A stretch of 64,000 nt of DNA from Apostichopus japonicus (taxonomy: Eukaryota; Echinodermata; Holothuroidea; Aspidochirotida; Stichopodidae): positions 22,523,054 through 22,587,053 of the forward strand of contig NC_092562.1 of the NCBI RefSeq assembly GCF_037975245.1, given 5' to 3'. Within the stretch, counting starts at the first letter, position 1. Each line of letters starts with the position of its first letter. The notes under the pieces were generated by a model. The model saw only the letters and a list, made by a program, of their open reading frames with translations. It was not told the origin of the DNA and searched no databases. Shown one piece after another: positions 1 through 16,584 of this stretch. The translations under genes were made by a program, and so were the position numbers.

Positions 1-600
1 ATGTCATATCATTGTTACGCAATAACTATCGAAACCTATGTCATATACTGAATGCTGGCTGTTAAACCGATTGTTCATATCCATTGGTGCATGTTACACA
101 CACATTATTGAGAGCACGCAACTATCACCTCACACCATGCGGAATGAACACTGATGAAAATCATAGACCCTCGCTCGCCTACCTAACCTAACAGTGCATG
201 CTGTTATTGGATGAGTCTGTAGTCACAAATGAAAAGAGGAAGATTTCTGAGAATATAAAATATCTCGGCCATAACGGTTTTAGTTTAGGTTTTCATTAGC
301 TTATTTCACTTTTGTTTCATTTTTAATTTACTTTTATTTCACTTTTGCTTATTCAGCATTAAAAGCTGTTTGATAATTTTGCACGATGAGTTGTTTTGTG
401 AAGCAAAGATAATCAGGGAAATGCAACTTGCGTGTATAGCAGGTCTAACCATGAATGTTTAATGTTGAGTGGCACTTGTAATTCCTATCACTAAAATATT
501 AAAAACAAACAAAGAGGACTCTAAGAATGAAATATTACAACAAAACTGGCTGGATACCAAGATTCATATCTTTTGCTGACGGTGACACATGCTTAATTTA

Positions 601-850
601 ATTAAACATATATCACCATCTTAATTATACATATATCACCATCTTAATTATACATATATCACCATCTTAATTATACATATATCACCATCTTAATTATACA
701 TATATCACCATCTTAATTATACATATATCACCATCTTAATTATACATATATCACCATCTTAATTATACATATATCACCATCTTAATTATACATATATCAC
801 CATTTTAATTATACATATATATCACCATTTTAATTATTCATATATCACCA
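601..850. repeat. 23-bp minisatellite
   Basis: About ten head-to-tail copies of the unit CATATATCACCATCTTAATT plus ATA. The first copies are nearly identical and the last three are degenerate (CCATTTTAATT). It lies in the DIMT1 intron that leaves the window. Confidence 0.9.
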
Positions 851-889
851 TTTTATTGACATTTACATATACAACTCCTGTCACACTCA

Positions 890-5073
<4,184 letters not shown>

Positions 5074-6017
5074 GATTCTGCTGTCTTTTGTCAATGGGGT
5101 GTCTAAAGATTTGAATTGTAGCCCTTCTCCTCAAAATGTAATAAACTTATTTGCAATAATACCGACTTGCTGTGCAGATCCTCTGGTTACGTCTCTTTCC
5201 ACATGTTCTCGAAATTCACGGGTTCACGTACGACTATGGTCGTATAGGAACACAAAAAGATGGGTGCAACCACGTTCACGGTTTTCGTCATCGAATTTTA
5301 GGAATTTGCACATTGTGCAAAAAGAGCCTAAAAGAAATACGTTGGCGTGCAGTTGTTAGTTTACCAAGACTTTCTAATCTCGGCATCTACCGATACTTGT
5401 ACCTCGGTTCCCTCTTCCGAGAAATCATGGATCGGCAACACTGTTATAAAATATAAATTGGTGGTAATTGACTTAGAATTTAGATGAGTATTGATATGGA
5501 GGGTGCATATACATCTTTTCAAAACAAACATAGGCCAGACCATTGGACAAAACAATGAGATCTATATCCTTGTTCATATTATAAGCTAGTTTTATGTACA
5601 TCCAAATGTTCGCAAATTGCTCTCCAAACTTCCCCTATCCTAATGCTTCCGACGGGTCCGGGTGTAGGGGAAGGGGAGCCTGTATGTAACAGTGTTGCCG
5701 AAATTGGTTACCTTCTTAGCTGATGCTAACCCTCATGCATGGGGGTCCGGTCAAACACGTACAGCATCTTTAGTATTGTGTCTATTGCTCAATTGCTCGT
5801 AATTACACTATCGAATTTTTTAACCCGATACCGCTAAAAGAACCTTCTCTTATGGGAATTCGCATGTTTATGTTTGGAGAAGCGAGCTGTGCCAGAACTG
5901 TCAATGCATTGTAATCCACTTCAATCGAAAGAACGTACACATTCATTTTTCATATCGATCTATATCTGGGTAGTTTTTGCTAGATGTACCGTACTGATCT
6001 TATAGAAGTTGCGCAAT
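5074..6017. other. Gene-free stretch upstream of DIMT1
   Basis: The DIMT1 promoter should lie here because its start codon is at 5071-5073. Two overlapping open frames (5072-5456, plus) show no recognisable domain. A locally GC-richer patch near 5640-5760 holds no clear element. No TATA box could be assigned. Confidence 0.5.
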
Positions 6018-6057
6018 TTGGTTTAAAACGGGATTGCGCAATCCCGTTTTAAACCAA
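6018..6057. repeat. Perfect 40-bp palindrome
   Basis: Left arm TTGGTTTAAAACGGGATTGC is followed directly by its exact reverse complement, with no spacer and no mismatch. The centre reads TTGCGCAA, and the same octamer occurs again just outside at 6009-6016. No gene adjoins it. Confidence 0.95.
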
Positions 6058-6377
6058 GTGTTGTTTTGGTTGTGGCGCACCGACTTGAAGGTGAAAAAAA
6101 ATCTAGTTTTCTTGTATCTATTCTTTAAAGATAATTAATTTTAATGTAGCACATTGAAAGCTTTCCTATTGAATTAGTATATGGTACACTCAATTATAGT
6201 TTCCCTTAGTCCCGTGTGTACTCTGTTGACCAGGTTTATTGTTTTGTCCCCTATACGGTCTTCCATATTGCTCACGATAAGTAAAGTTAAAGACCAAAGC
6301 TTGTCAGCTATATAATAGCAAACAACCGTTGATTATGTCCATGTAGGCTACATGGTTTGTTCAAGCACATTTAATCA

Positions 6378-6605
6378 GTGTTGTAGTACCGTACTCGAAA
6401 CGTACTCGATACTCAAGTACCACTCGAGTACCGATTTTTGACGTACTCGTACAAATGTACTCGTACGCTTGGGAAAATACTCGGACTCGACCATCGGTAC
6501 TCGATACTCGGTACTCGACAGTCAAAGTACTCGTGCTGCGTACAAAGGTACTCGATACTCGGAATGAAGAGTACTCGAGGTTACATGTACTTTACGAGTA
6601 CATCC
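6378..6605. repeat. GTACTCG-rich repeat, left-ended copy
   Basis: Degenerate array of TACTCG/GATACTCGG units. It begins with AGTGTTGTAGTACCG, which is close to the reverse complement of the end of the related array at 9440-9640 (ACTACAACACT). This looks like one end of a short transposable element family whose body is the array. Confidence 0.6.
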
Positions 6606-7406
6606 GGAACATGCCGAATATATGCAACATTTCTCTAAAATTTGCTCTTCCTTTCGGCAATCAATTACTTAATTTATGAGCTCCATAACACGTAGTAAAT
6701 TACGTACTTGTGCTAACATTTGTTACAGCTTCAGCAGACTACGTAAACATTACTTCCTCTAATATTCACAATTTCACATATTAAATTACTGGTATCAGGC
6801 CTGGAATTAATATTTTGCTCAGAGGGGTTACTTTCCATAGAAAACCGCCCTCGTGAGCAAGTTCACATGGGCTCTTTTTCATTTCACAGGGGCTATTTAT
6901 TTTAAATTTTCTATGTTAGCCTAAATATAGGCTACATTATATGTACTTCTAAAAGTGGTTTAATAGGACTATTGGCAAGGTTGTACTGTAACATGAAGCC
7001 TATTTTAGGCTTAAAAAAAAAATGCCCACCTAAATTGTTTTGGGTGAAAGTTTGGGCATTCTGGGGACAAAACGTCCATTGCCCCTGTGTATTTTCAGCC
7101 CTGACTGGTATTGTATTATGTTTCTCTATTGACAAATGTTGATAGACAAAATGTATCAAGGATTATGTCATATATACCGTTGTAAAATATTAATTTTGGG
7201 AGATTTTTAAGGGAGGAATTAGTCGTTTAATATAAGAAACCACAGCTTAATTTTTTTTTAAAAAGTGTTTAAGGTGTACTACTTTAAAGTATAATATATG
7301 AGTTATCCACATATATTTGCTTTACAATATTTTTATCATCGTTTATCTGATACTGTTCTTTCACCAAATGATCATATCTGCATATTCCAATCGTCTTCAG
7401 TAGGGC

Positions 7407-7675
7407 AACTGGTTGCCGGACAACTATCCCCCTGACAAATACCCCGGACATATACCCCCGGACTCATACCCCAGGACAAGTACCCCCGAGAACAATTACC
7501 CCTCCCCCGGACTAATACCCCGGGACAAGTACCCCCGAGGACAATTACCCCCTCCCCCGGCAATGACCTCAGGGAAAACTCCACCTGCGCAAATATACCT
7601 GCACATGCAGATACCTCACCCAGGTTACTACCCGAACTAAACCAGAACACGGCCAAGTTCCCCCCCCCCCCCCAC
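7407..7675. repeat. C-rich array, left arm of an inverted pair
   Basis: Repeated CCCCCGGACAAGTACCCC-type units ending in a poly-C run near 7660. The complementary G-rich version occurs at 8955-9240 in the opposite orientation. Open frames on both strands here are compositional. Confidence 0.75.
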
Positions 7676-8954
7676 ACCCGCCCGAGCCTGTGAACTAAGC
7701 GGACCTTTAGCTGGTGAACCCCGTAGTATGAAAGAAAATTATATATCAGATGATTATTCAGATATAACCAAATTTAGTATAGTGCCATATAAAGCGCTAT
7801 ACAAAACTAACATACCATAACATAGCAAATCATCAAATAATATTACTCAGAAGAAAATATTTTAAAATGGTAAGTCGCAATAAGCCGGAATTGTTCGGAG
7901 ATCAATAATACAGAACTGCATGGGTATCTTTGACAACACGTTATGTTCATTCTGTAAAATTGGAAATTGAAACCATTCATCACCTTTTCTGGGAGTGTCA
8001 CAGCACTTCTTTTTTTTTAGGTGAAGTGATCAGTAAGGTTATTGGTATAAATTTTCACTTCACAAAAGAGGATTTTTTGCTTTAGGTTTTTATTAAAGAA
8101 ACGTCACCCTTATAATTCCCATTATTCATTTTAAGTTCTATATTTTCAGTACCAAGCGTCAAAACAAGAATAAATTTATTCATAAGTTCACGTTTGCATT
8201 AAAGGTGGAGAACTATATTTGTTGACATGACAAAATAAGAGAATAATAAGTATAAAATCAATTTCGAGGAACTCAAGGTTGTTTCTTCCTCATTAAAAAA
8301 TATCTCAAATATTTAATATTTCGCAATTTCCGCATCCTCAATTCTTATATATTGCTGCTGTTCGTTGTAATATGTTTGTAGTAAGTCTGGGATTCTTTTA
8401 GTGTTTCTTTAAATTGTAGTACTTCTTCTAATTGTTCTTATCATATTTAATTGTTGGTAATGGTAAAGGTAATGGTAATGCTCAACTTCATTGTTATTTA
8501 ATTTTTGCTATATTTGATTGGATACGTTATTTGTATGTTAATGTATAGTTGAAATAAACGGAGGGGGAAAAAATAATAATACAGTAAAGTGTCACTATAA
8601 CTAATAGTAAATTAATAGTTACTACCATCAGTGATCAATGCCCAACCCCACCCCTCGTGCTTCTTCAACCGCCGTCCCCACCTATATTGCCCCGGGCCTC
8701 GGTCCATTGTCAAACACTATCCAGGAGTTTGGGGGCTAATATATAAAAAGGTCGAATCATTTTAAAAAGTCGGGAGGAGGTTAAAAGTGCCAGGGCACAC
8801 GATGACCCTAGTGGTGCCAGTTTAACCGGCACCCTGACCCAATTGTAAATGTCCTCTCGCAGTTGCCCGAGGGACCAAGGTATACATGTTGAGGCCCGCG
8901 GGAAACTAAACTCGAAAAAAGACCTGCGTATCCGTCGCTGCATCCGTCCCCTAT
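7676..8954. other. Spacer between the inverted C/G-rich arrays
   Basis: AT-rich sequence with no recognisable gene. A short stretch at 7950-8010 reads IETIHHLFWECHST on the plus strand, which resembles the zinc-knuckle-like tail seen in some LINE reverse transcriptase ORFs, but it is too short to assign. The minus-strand 77-codon frame at 8710-8943 has no recognised domain. Confidence 0.4.
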
Positions 8955-9240
8955 AGTTAACGGCATATGTACAGGGGAAATTCTTCCGGGGGTATTTATC
9001 CGGGGGGTAATTGTCTAGGGGGTATTCGTCCGAGGAGGTAGTTGTCCGGGTGGGTAGTTGTCCGGGAGGTTTTTGTCCTCGGGAGTAATTGTCCGGGGGT
9101 TTCTGTCCGGGTGGTAGTTATCCTGGGAGGGAATGGTCCCGGCTGATATTTGTCCGGGGGTAATCGTCCGGGGGGTTATTGACTGGGGGTAATCGTCCGG
9201 GGGTATTTGTCTGGGGGGTATTTGTCCGGTCACGGGGCAA
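8955..9240. repeat. G-rich array, right arm of an inverted pair
   Basis: Repeats of GGGGGTATTTGTCCGG, the reverse complement of the 7407-7675 unit. The outer edge (GTCCGGTCACGGGGCAACTG) pairs loosely with the outer edge of the left arm near 7403-7425 (GGGCAACTGGTTGCCGGAC), as expected for foldback element termini. Confidence 0.7.
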
Positions 9241-9439
9241 CTGTTAACTAATTTGGTTGCGTGATGTAGATTCACATTAATGTGCATTGTAACACAATGA
9301 CTTGTCGATGTGACTAAAAGGGGTCCAAAATATTTCATATTTTGTTTCCCTACATTAACATATGCTAATTCAAGTTGTAACAGTTTATATGGGCTGTAAT
9401 ATACACATACAATGCTGGCAGTTTTATTTAACAGTATGC

Positions 9440-9640
9440 CTATTGGAACGTACTCGAAAAGTACTCGGATGATAAAGTACTCGGTACTCGGACCCCCAAG
9501 TACTCGGACTCGAACAGTGGTACTTGATACTCGGATCATAAAATACTCGGATACGGAAAGTGGTACTTGGTACTCGGAACCCAAAGTACTCGGAAGTATA
9601 CTTGGTACTCGGATACAAGTACTCGACTACAACACTATAC
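9440..9640. repeat. GTACTCG-rich repeat, right-ended copy
   Basis: Same family as 6378-6605 and the same strand sense for TACTCG, but this copy keeps the opposite terminus, GTACTCGACTACAACACT. Confidence 0.6.
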
Positions 9641-9852
9641 ATTCAAATCTATTTTTGTAATAGCCAAACGCAGTCAATATACTTACTTTCCTATAAGTGC
9701 ACGCAACATGTGGCAGTAATAATATATATAATATATATAATATAATAATATGTTTTTAGTGACACTAATAGACTGAGATGTACTGTCATCAATTAACGTC
9801 ACATCTACCTGTTTTCATAAAAGTGCGCAACATTTCCTTCGAGTATATGCAT

Positions 9853-9854
<2 letters not shown>

Positions 9855-9886
<32 letters not shown>
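9855..9886. repeat. (TA)n microsatellite
   Basis: Alternating TA tract of about 30 bp. It gives spurious poly-Tyr/Ile frames on both strands. Confidence 0.9.
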
Positions 9887-9888
<2 letters not shown>

Positions 9889-10589
9889 ATCACCACATAT
9901 AGCAACGGAAAAGATAATAGAATTTCTGATCATCTCAAATGCGTAGCTCATGGAATTATGTCTTTGGAATACATTATAACAGAATTTTTTTTTTTGGAGC
10001 GGAATGGATTGACAAGCTTGAAGAGTTTCGCACAAAAGATATTGACTGCATAGGTCGAACAAATAGCTTGGCAGAATCACGATTTTCTTGGAAGTGGCTG
10101 TTAGTCATGATATGACGGTTTGCAAATCTTCCTTCTATGGGCCTACTTATTATAAAGCATGGAATAAGGTAAGATGTGTGTAGTTTGCATTCGTTTATAG
10201 TAACTCAATCACGGTGGATTAAATCGATAAAAGGAGAAGAAGAAGAAGAACGTATTTTACTGTTAAATGTTAACGGATATTAATTAACAACAACAATATT
10301 ATAAAGTTAACATATATAAATATAGCGAGAAACATCATCGGACTAGTAAGGGATTAGCGAAAACTGACGATAAATTTGAAATAAACAGAGCGGAGTTCTT
10401 AAAAGATGAATCATTGGTCTGATTTGCAGTTCCTACGTTTAAATTCGTATAAATCTGATTCAACAAACACAATTGCTTCGATTCTTCGGCAGTCAGTTTC
10501 TTCAAGTTTTCCGTTTTCCGTTAGTGAATTACGAAATATATGGATGTCTAATGTGATCATCGTTGTGTATATTACTTAATGCGATTATT

Positions 10590-10800
10590 AAATTGATTCA
10601 ATCAATGATTCCTACTCTTGTATAAGTCTGACGTGCTATCGATGTTGGATGGATATAATGATAGCGCAGAAGGTGTACTTGACAGTTCTACGTGGATGTC
10701 TCTTGAAGACGTATTAAGTATAGTCTATACTGTACGTTTGGTATACTTGGAATAACTGCTAATACCTTCTGGTAATACCTAACAGGTAATACCTTCAATC
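10590..10800 (+). pseudogene. Truncated 5' copy of the adjacent GPCR
   Basis: This stretch repeats the 5' flank and first codons of the intact GPCR that starts at 10849. It shares 'TGATTCCTACTCTTGTA', 'AAGTCTGACGTG' and then ATG-x-GGATATAATGATAGCGCAG. Its frame opens MLDGYNDSAEGVLDSS and runs into a stop after about 37 codons, because an inserted base (TATACTGTACG for TACCTTACG) shifts TM1. The copy ends near 10790, just before the 5' flank of the intact gene. It is a local tandem duplication fragment and no product is expected. Confidence 0.8.
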
Positions 10801-10848
10801 ACTGATTCCTACTCTTGTACGGTTTATAAAGTCTGACGTGTATCGATC

Positions 10849-11916
10849 ATGGCTGGATATAATGATAGCGCAGAAGGTGTACTTGACAGTTCTACATGGA
10901 TGTCTTTTGAAGACGTATTAAATATAGTCTACCTTACGTTTGGAATACTTGGAATAGCTGGAAATACCTTGGTTCTTGTTGTTATGATACGTGTCCGATC
11001 CTTGCGTTCAAAAACTATTTATTTCATAATCAATCAATCAATTATCGATTTGGTGTCATCGATATGTCTGATCGTCACATTTAACTTCACTACTAAAATT
11101 GACTTTTCTGACTGGAAGAATGAAACTTGGGCAAATTTAGTCTGCCGTTTTGGGGAATCTCGGTACATATTCTGGTCTCTTTTAAGTTGTTCAACTTGTA
11201 ACCTTATCGTTCTGACCTTAGAACGATACGTAGCTGTAGTGTATCCTTTGGTATACAGAAATCGCGTCACTTTTAAGACTGCAATGGTGTTTGTCATCTT
11301 ACCGTGGCTAGTGGGATTCATCTTGCAACTGTATTGGCCAGTAGTTCATGATATAGACATGCATGGCAATTGCTCAGCAAGTTTTGGTAATACAAATATT
11401 CAGATATTGCTCGGTATCTTTGTATTTTTGGTCAAATTTTTACTCCCAATGCTGATAATGTTGGTTGTTTATGTCGCAATCATAAAGAAGATAACATCTG
11501 CACCAGTTATCATTCACCCAGAGACCGCAAATCCCGGTACAAGTTCAAGCAATGAGTTACCAGGACAACAATCATCGATTTACAGGAACGCGAAGATCAA
11601 CAAACTTCGACTAAACATCTTGAAAACACTCTTTGTGGTAGTTCTGGTATTCGGGCTCTGCTGGTGTCCTGTTCAAATTTGGTTCCTTTTGTATAATCTC
11701 GGGATACCATCAATCGATGTCGTAGGAAGAAACTATAAGATAGCAGTCATTGTGGTCTTTATCAGTATTTGGATAAATCCAGTCATCTACGCCTGCAAAT
11801 ATAAGCAATTTCAAGATGGACTGAAAAAAACATTTTGTATTGCCAAAACGGAGAGTAGTCATATAGATACTTCACTGGCGACCAATTCACATCCGAATAA
11901 CCAACGGCCACAATGA
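10849..11916 (+). CDS. Intronless rhodopsin-class (class A) G protein-coupled receptor, peptide-receptor-like
   Basis: A 355-residue seven-helix receptor in one uninterrupted exon. Visible hallmarks: an extracellular N-terminus with N5-D-S and a glycosylation site at N91; TM1 GN motif (N39); TM2 Asp67; Cys99 and Cys175 for the conserved disulfide; E125-R126-Y127 at the end of TM3; Trp153 in TM4; Pro200 in TM5; C271-W-x-P274 in TM6; N310-P-x-x-Y314 in TM7; and an amphipathic helix 8 ending at Cys330, a possible palmitoylation site. The combination suits class A receptors of the somatostatin/galanin/allatostatin-like kind, but the ligand cannot be read from sequence. The start at 10849 is supported because the pseudogene at 19107 keeps the same MAGxNDSAEG start. 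Expanded sets of intronless class A receptors are known in echinoderms. A possible poly(A) signal AATAAA lies at 12452-12457. Confidence 0.92.
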   Translation: MAGYNDSAEGVLDSSTWMSFEDVLNIVYLTFGILGIAGNTLVLVVMIRVRSLRSKTIYFIINQSIIDLVSSICLIVTFNFTTKIDFSDWKNETWANLVCRFGESRYIFWSLLSCSTCNLIVLTLERYVAVVYPLVYRNRVTFKTAMVFVILPWLVGFILQLYWPVVHDIDMHGNCSASFGNTNIQILLGIFVFLVKFLLPMLIMLVVYVAIIKKITSAPVIIHPETANPGTSSSNELPGQQSSIYRNAKINKLRLNILKTLFVVVLVFGLCWCPVQIWFLLYNLGIPSIDVVGRNYKIAVIVVFISIWINPVIYACKYKQFQDGLKKTFCIAKTESSHIDTSLATNSHPNNQRPQ

Positions 11917-13100
11917 AAAAGCAACACGTTCTGAAAAAAAAGGAAATCGCTGTCTACTGCACGATATATGCTAGAGTATAAGAAAAAGCCAAATTAAGAG
12001 AGGCTTCAGGGCCACATATACTTGTAGAAGGTATACTTGACTTGGTGTATTTATGTTCTTCATATTTGGATTAAACCTGTGATACAATATAAACAAGATG
12101 ATACAAGAGTTCCTAAAATTTTGATGGTTGGTTGATGGTTGGTGGTTGGTGGTTGGTGGTAGGAAATTGCGTATATTTATTTCAAATGCAGACTGATCGC
12201 CACAAATAATCAATTAAAAGCATGTTGGTTTTTTCACCATCTGTTTGGGATGACGCGAAGTTTCAAGATGGTTTCCTTGGGTTTAATGAAGTTGGTGTTT
12301 ATATCGGTTCTAAAAACCGATCCTTCTTCTTGGCAGTAATGTGAGGATGAGACAAAAATGGGCAATAGATTATGATCAGGATAGATTTGAAATATTGAAG
12401 GAAACAGATTGTTGTTATCAACGTATCAACCGTTGTTTAAACGTCCTCGTGAATAAAATTATGATAATGTTCTTCAGATGTAGAATACTCACTTTTTTTA
12501 AAGGCAAGGAAGGTCTGGTAAATATTTAAAGATCTGCTACTATACAGGTTAAATCGCTCCCTGCAGGATACGGTCTACTATAGAGAGGGCTTCTGCTTCG
12601 GCACTCATCGATTTAACGAGTTGATTCATGACTTTGGCATAGTATTGTTCAGCGATATATCCAATGGTAGAAATACTGTATATATAGTTACTGTTTTAAA
12701 TGTGTAGTGGATGAAATGTTCGTATTAACTTTCTTTCTTTCTCAATGGTTGTGATTAAATGTTTGATTGGCCTTAGTCGATTGTGCCAATGGGTTTCTAT
12801 ATGAATGAACTATTACTAAAGACATAATACCCTTGAGGTGTAATTCAAGAAAATAAAACATTTTATTTTTAAAATATTCCAGATAAATTTAATGATTTAT
12901 CACAGACGCGGGGAGGACGTGTATAGGTCAGCCCAGTAGATGCATTCTGGGATACATACGTGGAGGTAGAATCTTCCTCTGAAGACCTCACACATTGACA
13001 CTATCAAATGGTCTTGTTCAAGTTGAACTTCTGTGGATATAGATAAAGTACAAAAATAAAACTAAGATTACAATACAACAATTGTTTCCATTTGAAGACT
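11917..13100. other. GPCR 3' flank, no further gene
   Basis: AT-rich sequence with a short TTGGTGG-type tract (12122-12160). No coding feature is recognised. Confidence 0.5.
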
Positions 13101-13129
13101 CTATTACGGAAGCGTAGAAGGGACATTGC

Positions 13130-13540
13130 ATTGACGAGTTACCGACTTGACAAAACGACAATTATCTGCAAATTGACGAGTTGACGAGATGGTAACGTGA
13201 CAAATTTCAGAAAATTGACGTTTTGACGAGATAACGGATCTCGTCAATGCATCAATTTTCTGCAAATTGACGACTTGCACACTTACTAACATGTCGACAA
13301 AATGACAAAATTCAGAAATTGACGTTTTGACGAGATAACGGATATCGTCAATGCATCAATTTTCTGCAAATTGACGACTTGCACACTTACTACCATCTCG
13401 ACAAAATGACAAAATTCAGAAAATTGACGTTTTGACGAGATAACGGATCTCGTCAATGCATCAATTTTCAGTTGCATCAGTTGCACACTTACTACCATGT
13501 CGACAAATTTCAGAAAATTTACGTTTTGACGCGATTACAA
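13130..13540. repeat. ~105-bp tandem repeat
   Basis: Three full units and one partial unit. Each holds ACGTTTTGACGAGATAACGG, then a TCGTCAATGCATCAATTTTC segment and a GTTGACGACTTGCACAC-like segment. The minus-strand frames here (SVISSKRQF repeats) are translations of the repeat. Confidence 0.85.
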
Positions 13541-15680
13541 GACGTTCTATAAAGAGCTGACTAAGGCAATCAGTCATCTCGGGTCAAGCGGAGATAAACT
13601 TACTTTAATAGTTTATATAGCAAAATAGTCTTCAAGTGAAATAGTTCTACACAGACATGTTTTTTTATGCCGAAATCCCTTTCTGATTAACTTATGGTCT
13701 CCATTAGTCATATTTGGTAATGAACCAATCCAAGTTACCCTATAGTGCCATTCTATGCATTTTTATTTTATCGTGTTCCCATGTGCTTGTCCTTTCTCTT
13801 AGCGATTTTTCAATGCAAAGTTCTGTTGGAGTGTAGAAGGCACATTCACCATAAGAAGTTTCACTGGGTTTATTCCAACTAAACATAGATCTGAGTTAGC
13901 GTGATTTTTAGTAAATTTCCTTTTATTCAGTTTTACATAAATATTAAATATAACCTCCATAATCTAGCTATACAAGTTTTACTCAAGACACAATACACAT
14001 TCAATCCATTAACAAAAGTCCCAGAGTTTAGGTCAATTTCGCGTTTGTTAAGTTAAGTCAAAATTACACAATTGTATTTAATGTAGTAATTCTCCGGTAA
14101 ATATAAATTAGGCTATATATATGCTGAGTCAATTATGGAAGTATAGACGTCAGGAGATATATTACATGCTTAATATCCACTCCCCCCCCCCCCGCACCCC
14201 ATCCCCATTTATTCTCTGATTGGATTGAAATGTACTTGCAGAAGAGCAATTTTCATGCCAAAATTACTTTAATCTGGTAGAATTGATACATTTAACCAAT
14301 CTATGTGCAAAGATGTTCCATTTCACTATACTTCATAAGACAAATATGAAGGAGCGGAACAAAGGACCATGCGTTCTGATTGCAATTGAATGATTCATTC
14401 AGGATGTTTTCTAGAAGTTTTCTTTCGTAAAAGAGCGCTTGAACATTAGGCTCGAACTAATTGATATCGATGTACGAACTGACTGCCTACCATCATTTAA
14501 CGTCCATGGAATTACCTTTAAAAGGCTGAGAGTTCATATTTATCATAGCGTGATTGCTCCCTTGTGTCGAACCATTAAAATTCTTAAGTGATAGATAACT
14601 GAAAGAATCTGCAGCATGTTGATAGTTTAACTGCTTTTTCGCATTTGTATTCCCAAATGAATTAAATATCGGAAATAGTCACAATTTCCTTCTTTCCTTC
14701 TACGAATGTCTCTCCATGCTCTGACACACGTTATAGGAGAGTTAAAGTGATATTGTTCAATGTTTGAACGTTACTGCATGTGCCATTAATACATGGTAGG
14801 CCTATGGGATGCTTTATTTCTTTGATTGTTTGTCCGGCTGTAAGCTTCAGTTGAGCTTTAATGACAGTGCATGCCTGCTACAAGCCTGCTACAGCCTTGC
14901 TACAGCCCTGGAAAGATGCTGTCGCTTTATGCCATTGTGTTCAAATAACTGCCACATTGCAATGTTCCCCCTTTGATTAGGCTGAAATTTAGTGATTTGC
15001 GCAAGTTAGAGTGTTATATATCGATGAATTCGGAAGTCATTTAGAGGTAACTTTCCGAATTGTAAAAATTTTCCTAAAGAATTTGGCCATATATAGACAT
15101 GCGGCTATTAATTGGAATGCACTTAAAACTAGTTCTTTCTTTTTCATTCCTTGAGGGTCCAAAGTGCTATTTGTAATGCTACCGGTTGACACTAAACGCA
15201 CGAAACATAACATATGAGATGGACATTAATTTAAGAAGTGATGGTGTAGTGGTCATTTAAATTGGTCAAGCACTCTTTGGATTGGGCAAGACGCATTAGG
15301 GTACTCTTATACAATGTCCTTAGAGTTCATGTTACCCATTGGTTTGGTGATCCAATGCGTGCTGGTTTTGATTAGGGCCTTGAGGTGTTTTTCAGGTCCC
15401 GTTACTTTTATTTTTCACATTTTTTTTTTAAAACATTTTTCACAAGACAAAGTTCGAGAAATCTTGGTCTCATTCCACCCCGTCCCACCCTCCTTTTTAC
15501 CTAATGCAAAATGGACTCCCTTTGTAGACGAACATGAGTTCGGCAAACCTAACAAATACGGTATCGGCAGAGACCAAATAAAACTGGAAATAAATCTCAA
15601 CTATAATATATTTGGTCAATATAGTTGTATATGTATCTTCTGTCAAGGCTATGTCACTCAAATCTGATATCGTAGACTGT
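13541..15680. other. Gene-free stretch
   Basis: No supported gene. A poly-C run sits at about 14183-14194. The 117-codon plus-strand frame at 15314-15667 shows no domain or splice support. Confidence 0.45.
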
Positions 15681-15801
15681 GCAGCACCAATATCGAAACC
15701 ATATGTTTAGTTTTTGTCTACGGTTTTATGCAGCAGAACGCACGAAATATTTCAAGGAGACTCGCATGTCCCGTTTTAGTCCTTTGTATCACTATGTGTT
15801 T

Positions 15802-15858
<57 letters not shown>

Positions 15859-16584
15859 AGGCTACCTCTTCTATTCGTGGTCATTAAATTTTATGATGAA
15901 ATGCCTTGTATACCGCTAGATCGTACATTTAATGTTATAATATTCAGCCGAAATATGCATTCTATTTCATCACGCTAACATGAAAATAATACAAAATCTC
16001 TATCATAATTAGCTTGAATCGTTGTATAGGTGATATTCGCACGATTTAGTTGTGTGATATATTATCAATCCCTAAGTTAATTACCCTATTCTAGGTATTA
16101 TCCAGCTTGTCAATTGTGAAAATCGATGGAAAAAAGCGCATGTACGTGTGCAGTACCAATATCGAAACCATATGTTTAGTTTTTGTTTACGTTTTTATGC
16201 AGCAGAAGGCACGAAATATTTCAAGATGACTCGCATGTCCCGTTTTTAGTCCTTTATATCACTATGTGTTTTAACTATATATATATATAGATATAGATAA
16301 AGGCTACCTCTTCTATTCGTGGTCATTAAATTTTATGATGAAATGCCTTGTTTACCGCTAGATCGTACATTTAATGTTATAATATTCAGCCGAAATATGC
16401 ATTCTATTTCATCACGCTAACATGAAAATAATACAAAATCTCTATCATAATTAGCTTGAATCGTTGTATAGGTGATATTCGCACGATTTAGTTGTGTGAT
16501 ATATTATCAATCCCCAAGTTAATTACTCTATTCTAGGTATTATCCAGCTTGTCAATTGTGAAAATCGATGGAAAAAAGCGCATG
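15681..16584. repeat. Tandem duplication of a ~450-bp unit
   Basis: Copy 1 is 15681-16142 and copy 2 is 16150-16584. They are almost identical, starting GCAGCACCAATATCG or GCAGTACCAATATCG and both ending GATGGAAAAAAGCGCATG. Copy 1 carries the longer (TA)n/(GATATA)n tract near 15798-15860, which accounts for most of the length difference. Confidence 0.9.

Noticed and set aside
7372-7677. Proline- and glycine-rich frames on both strands near 7400-7680 and 9015-9584
   Set aside because: They are compositional frames over the inverted C/G-rich arrays.
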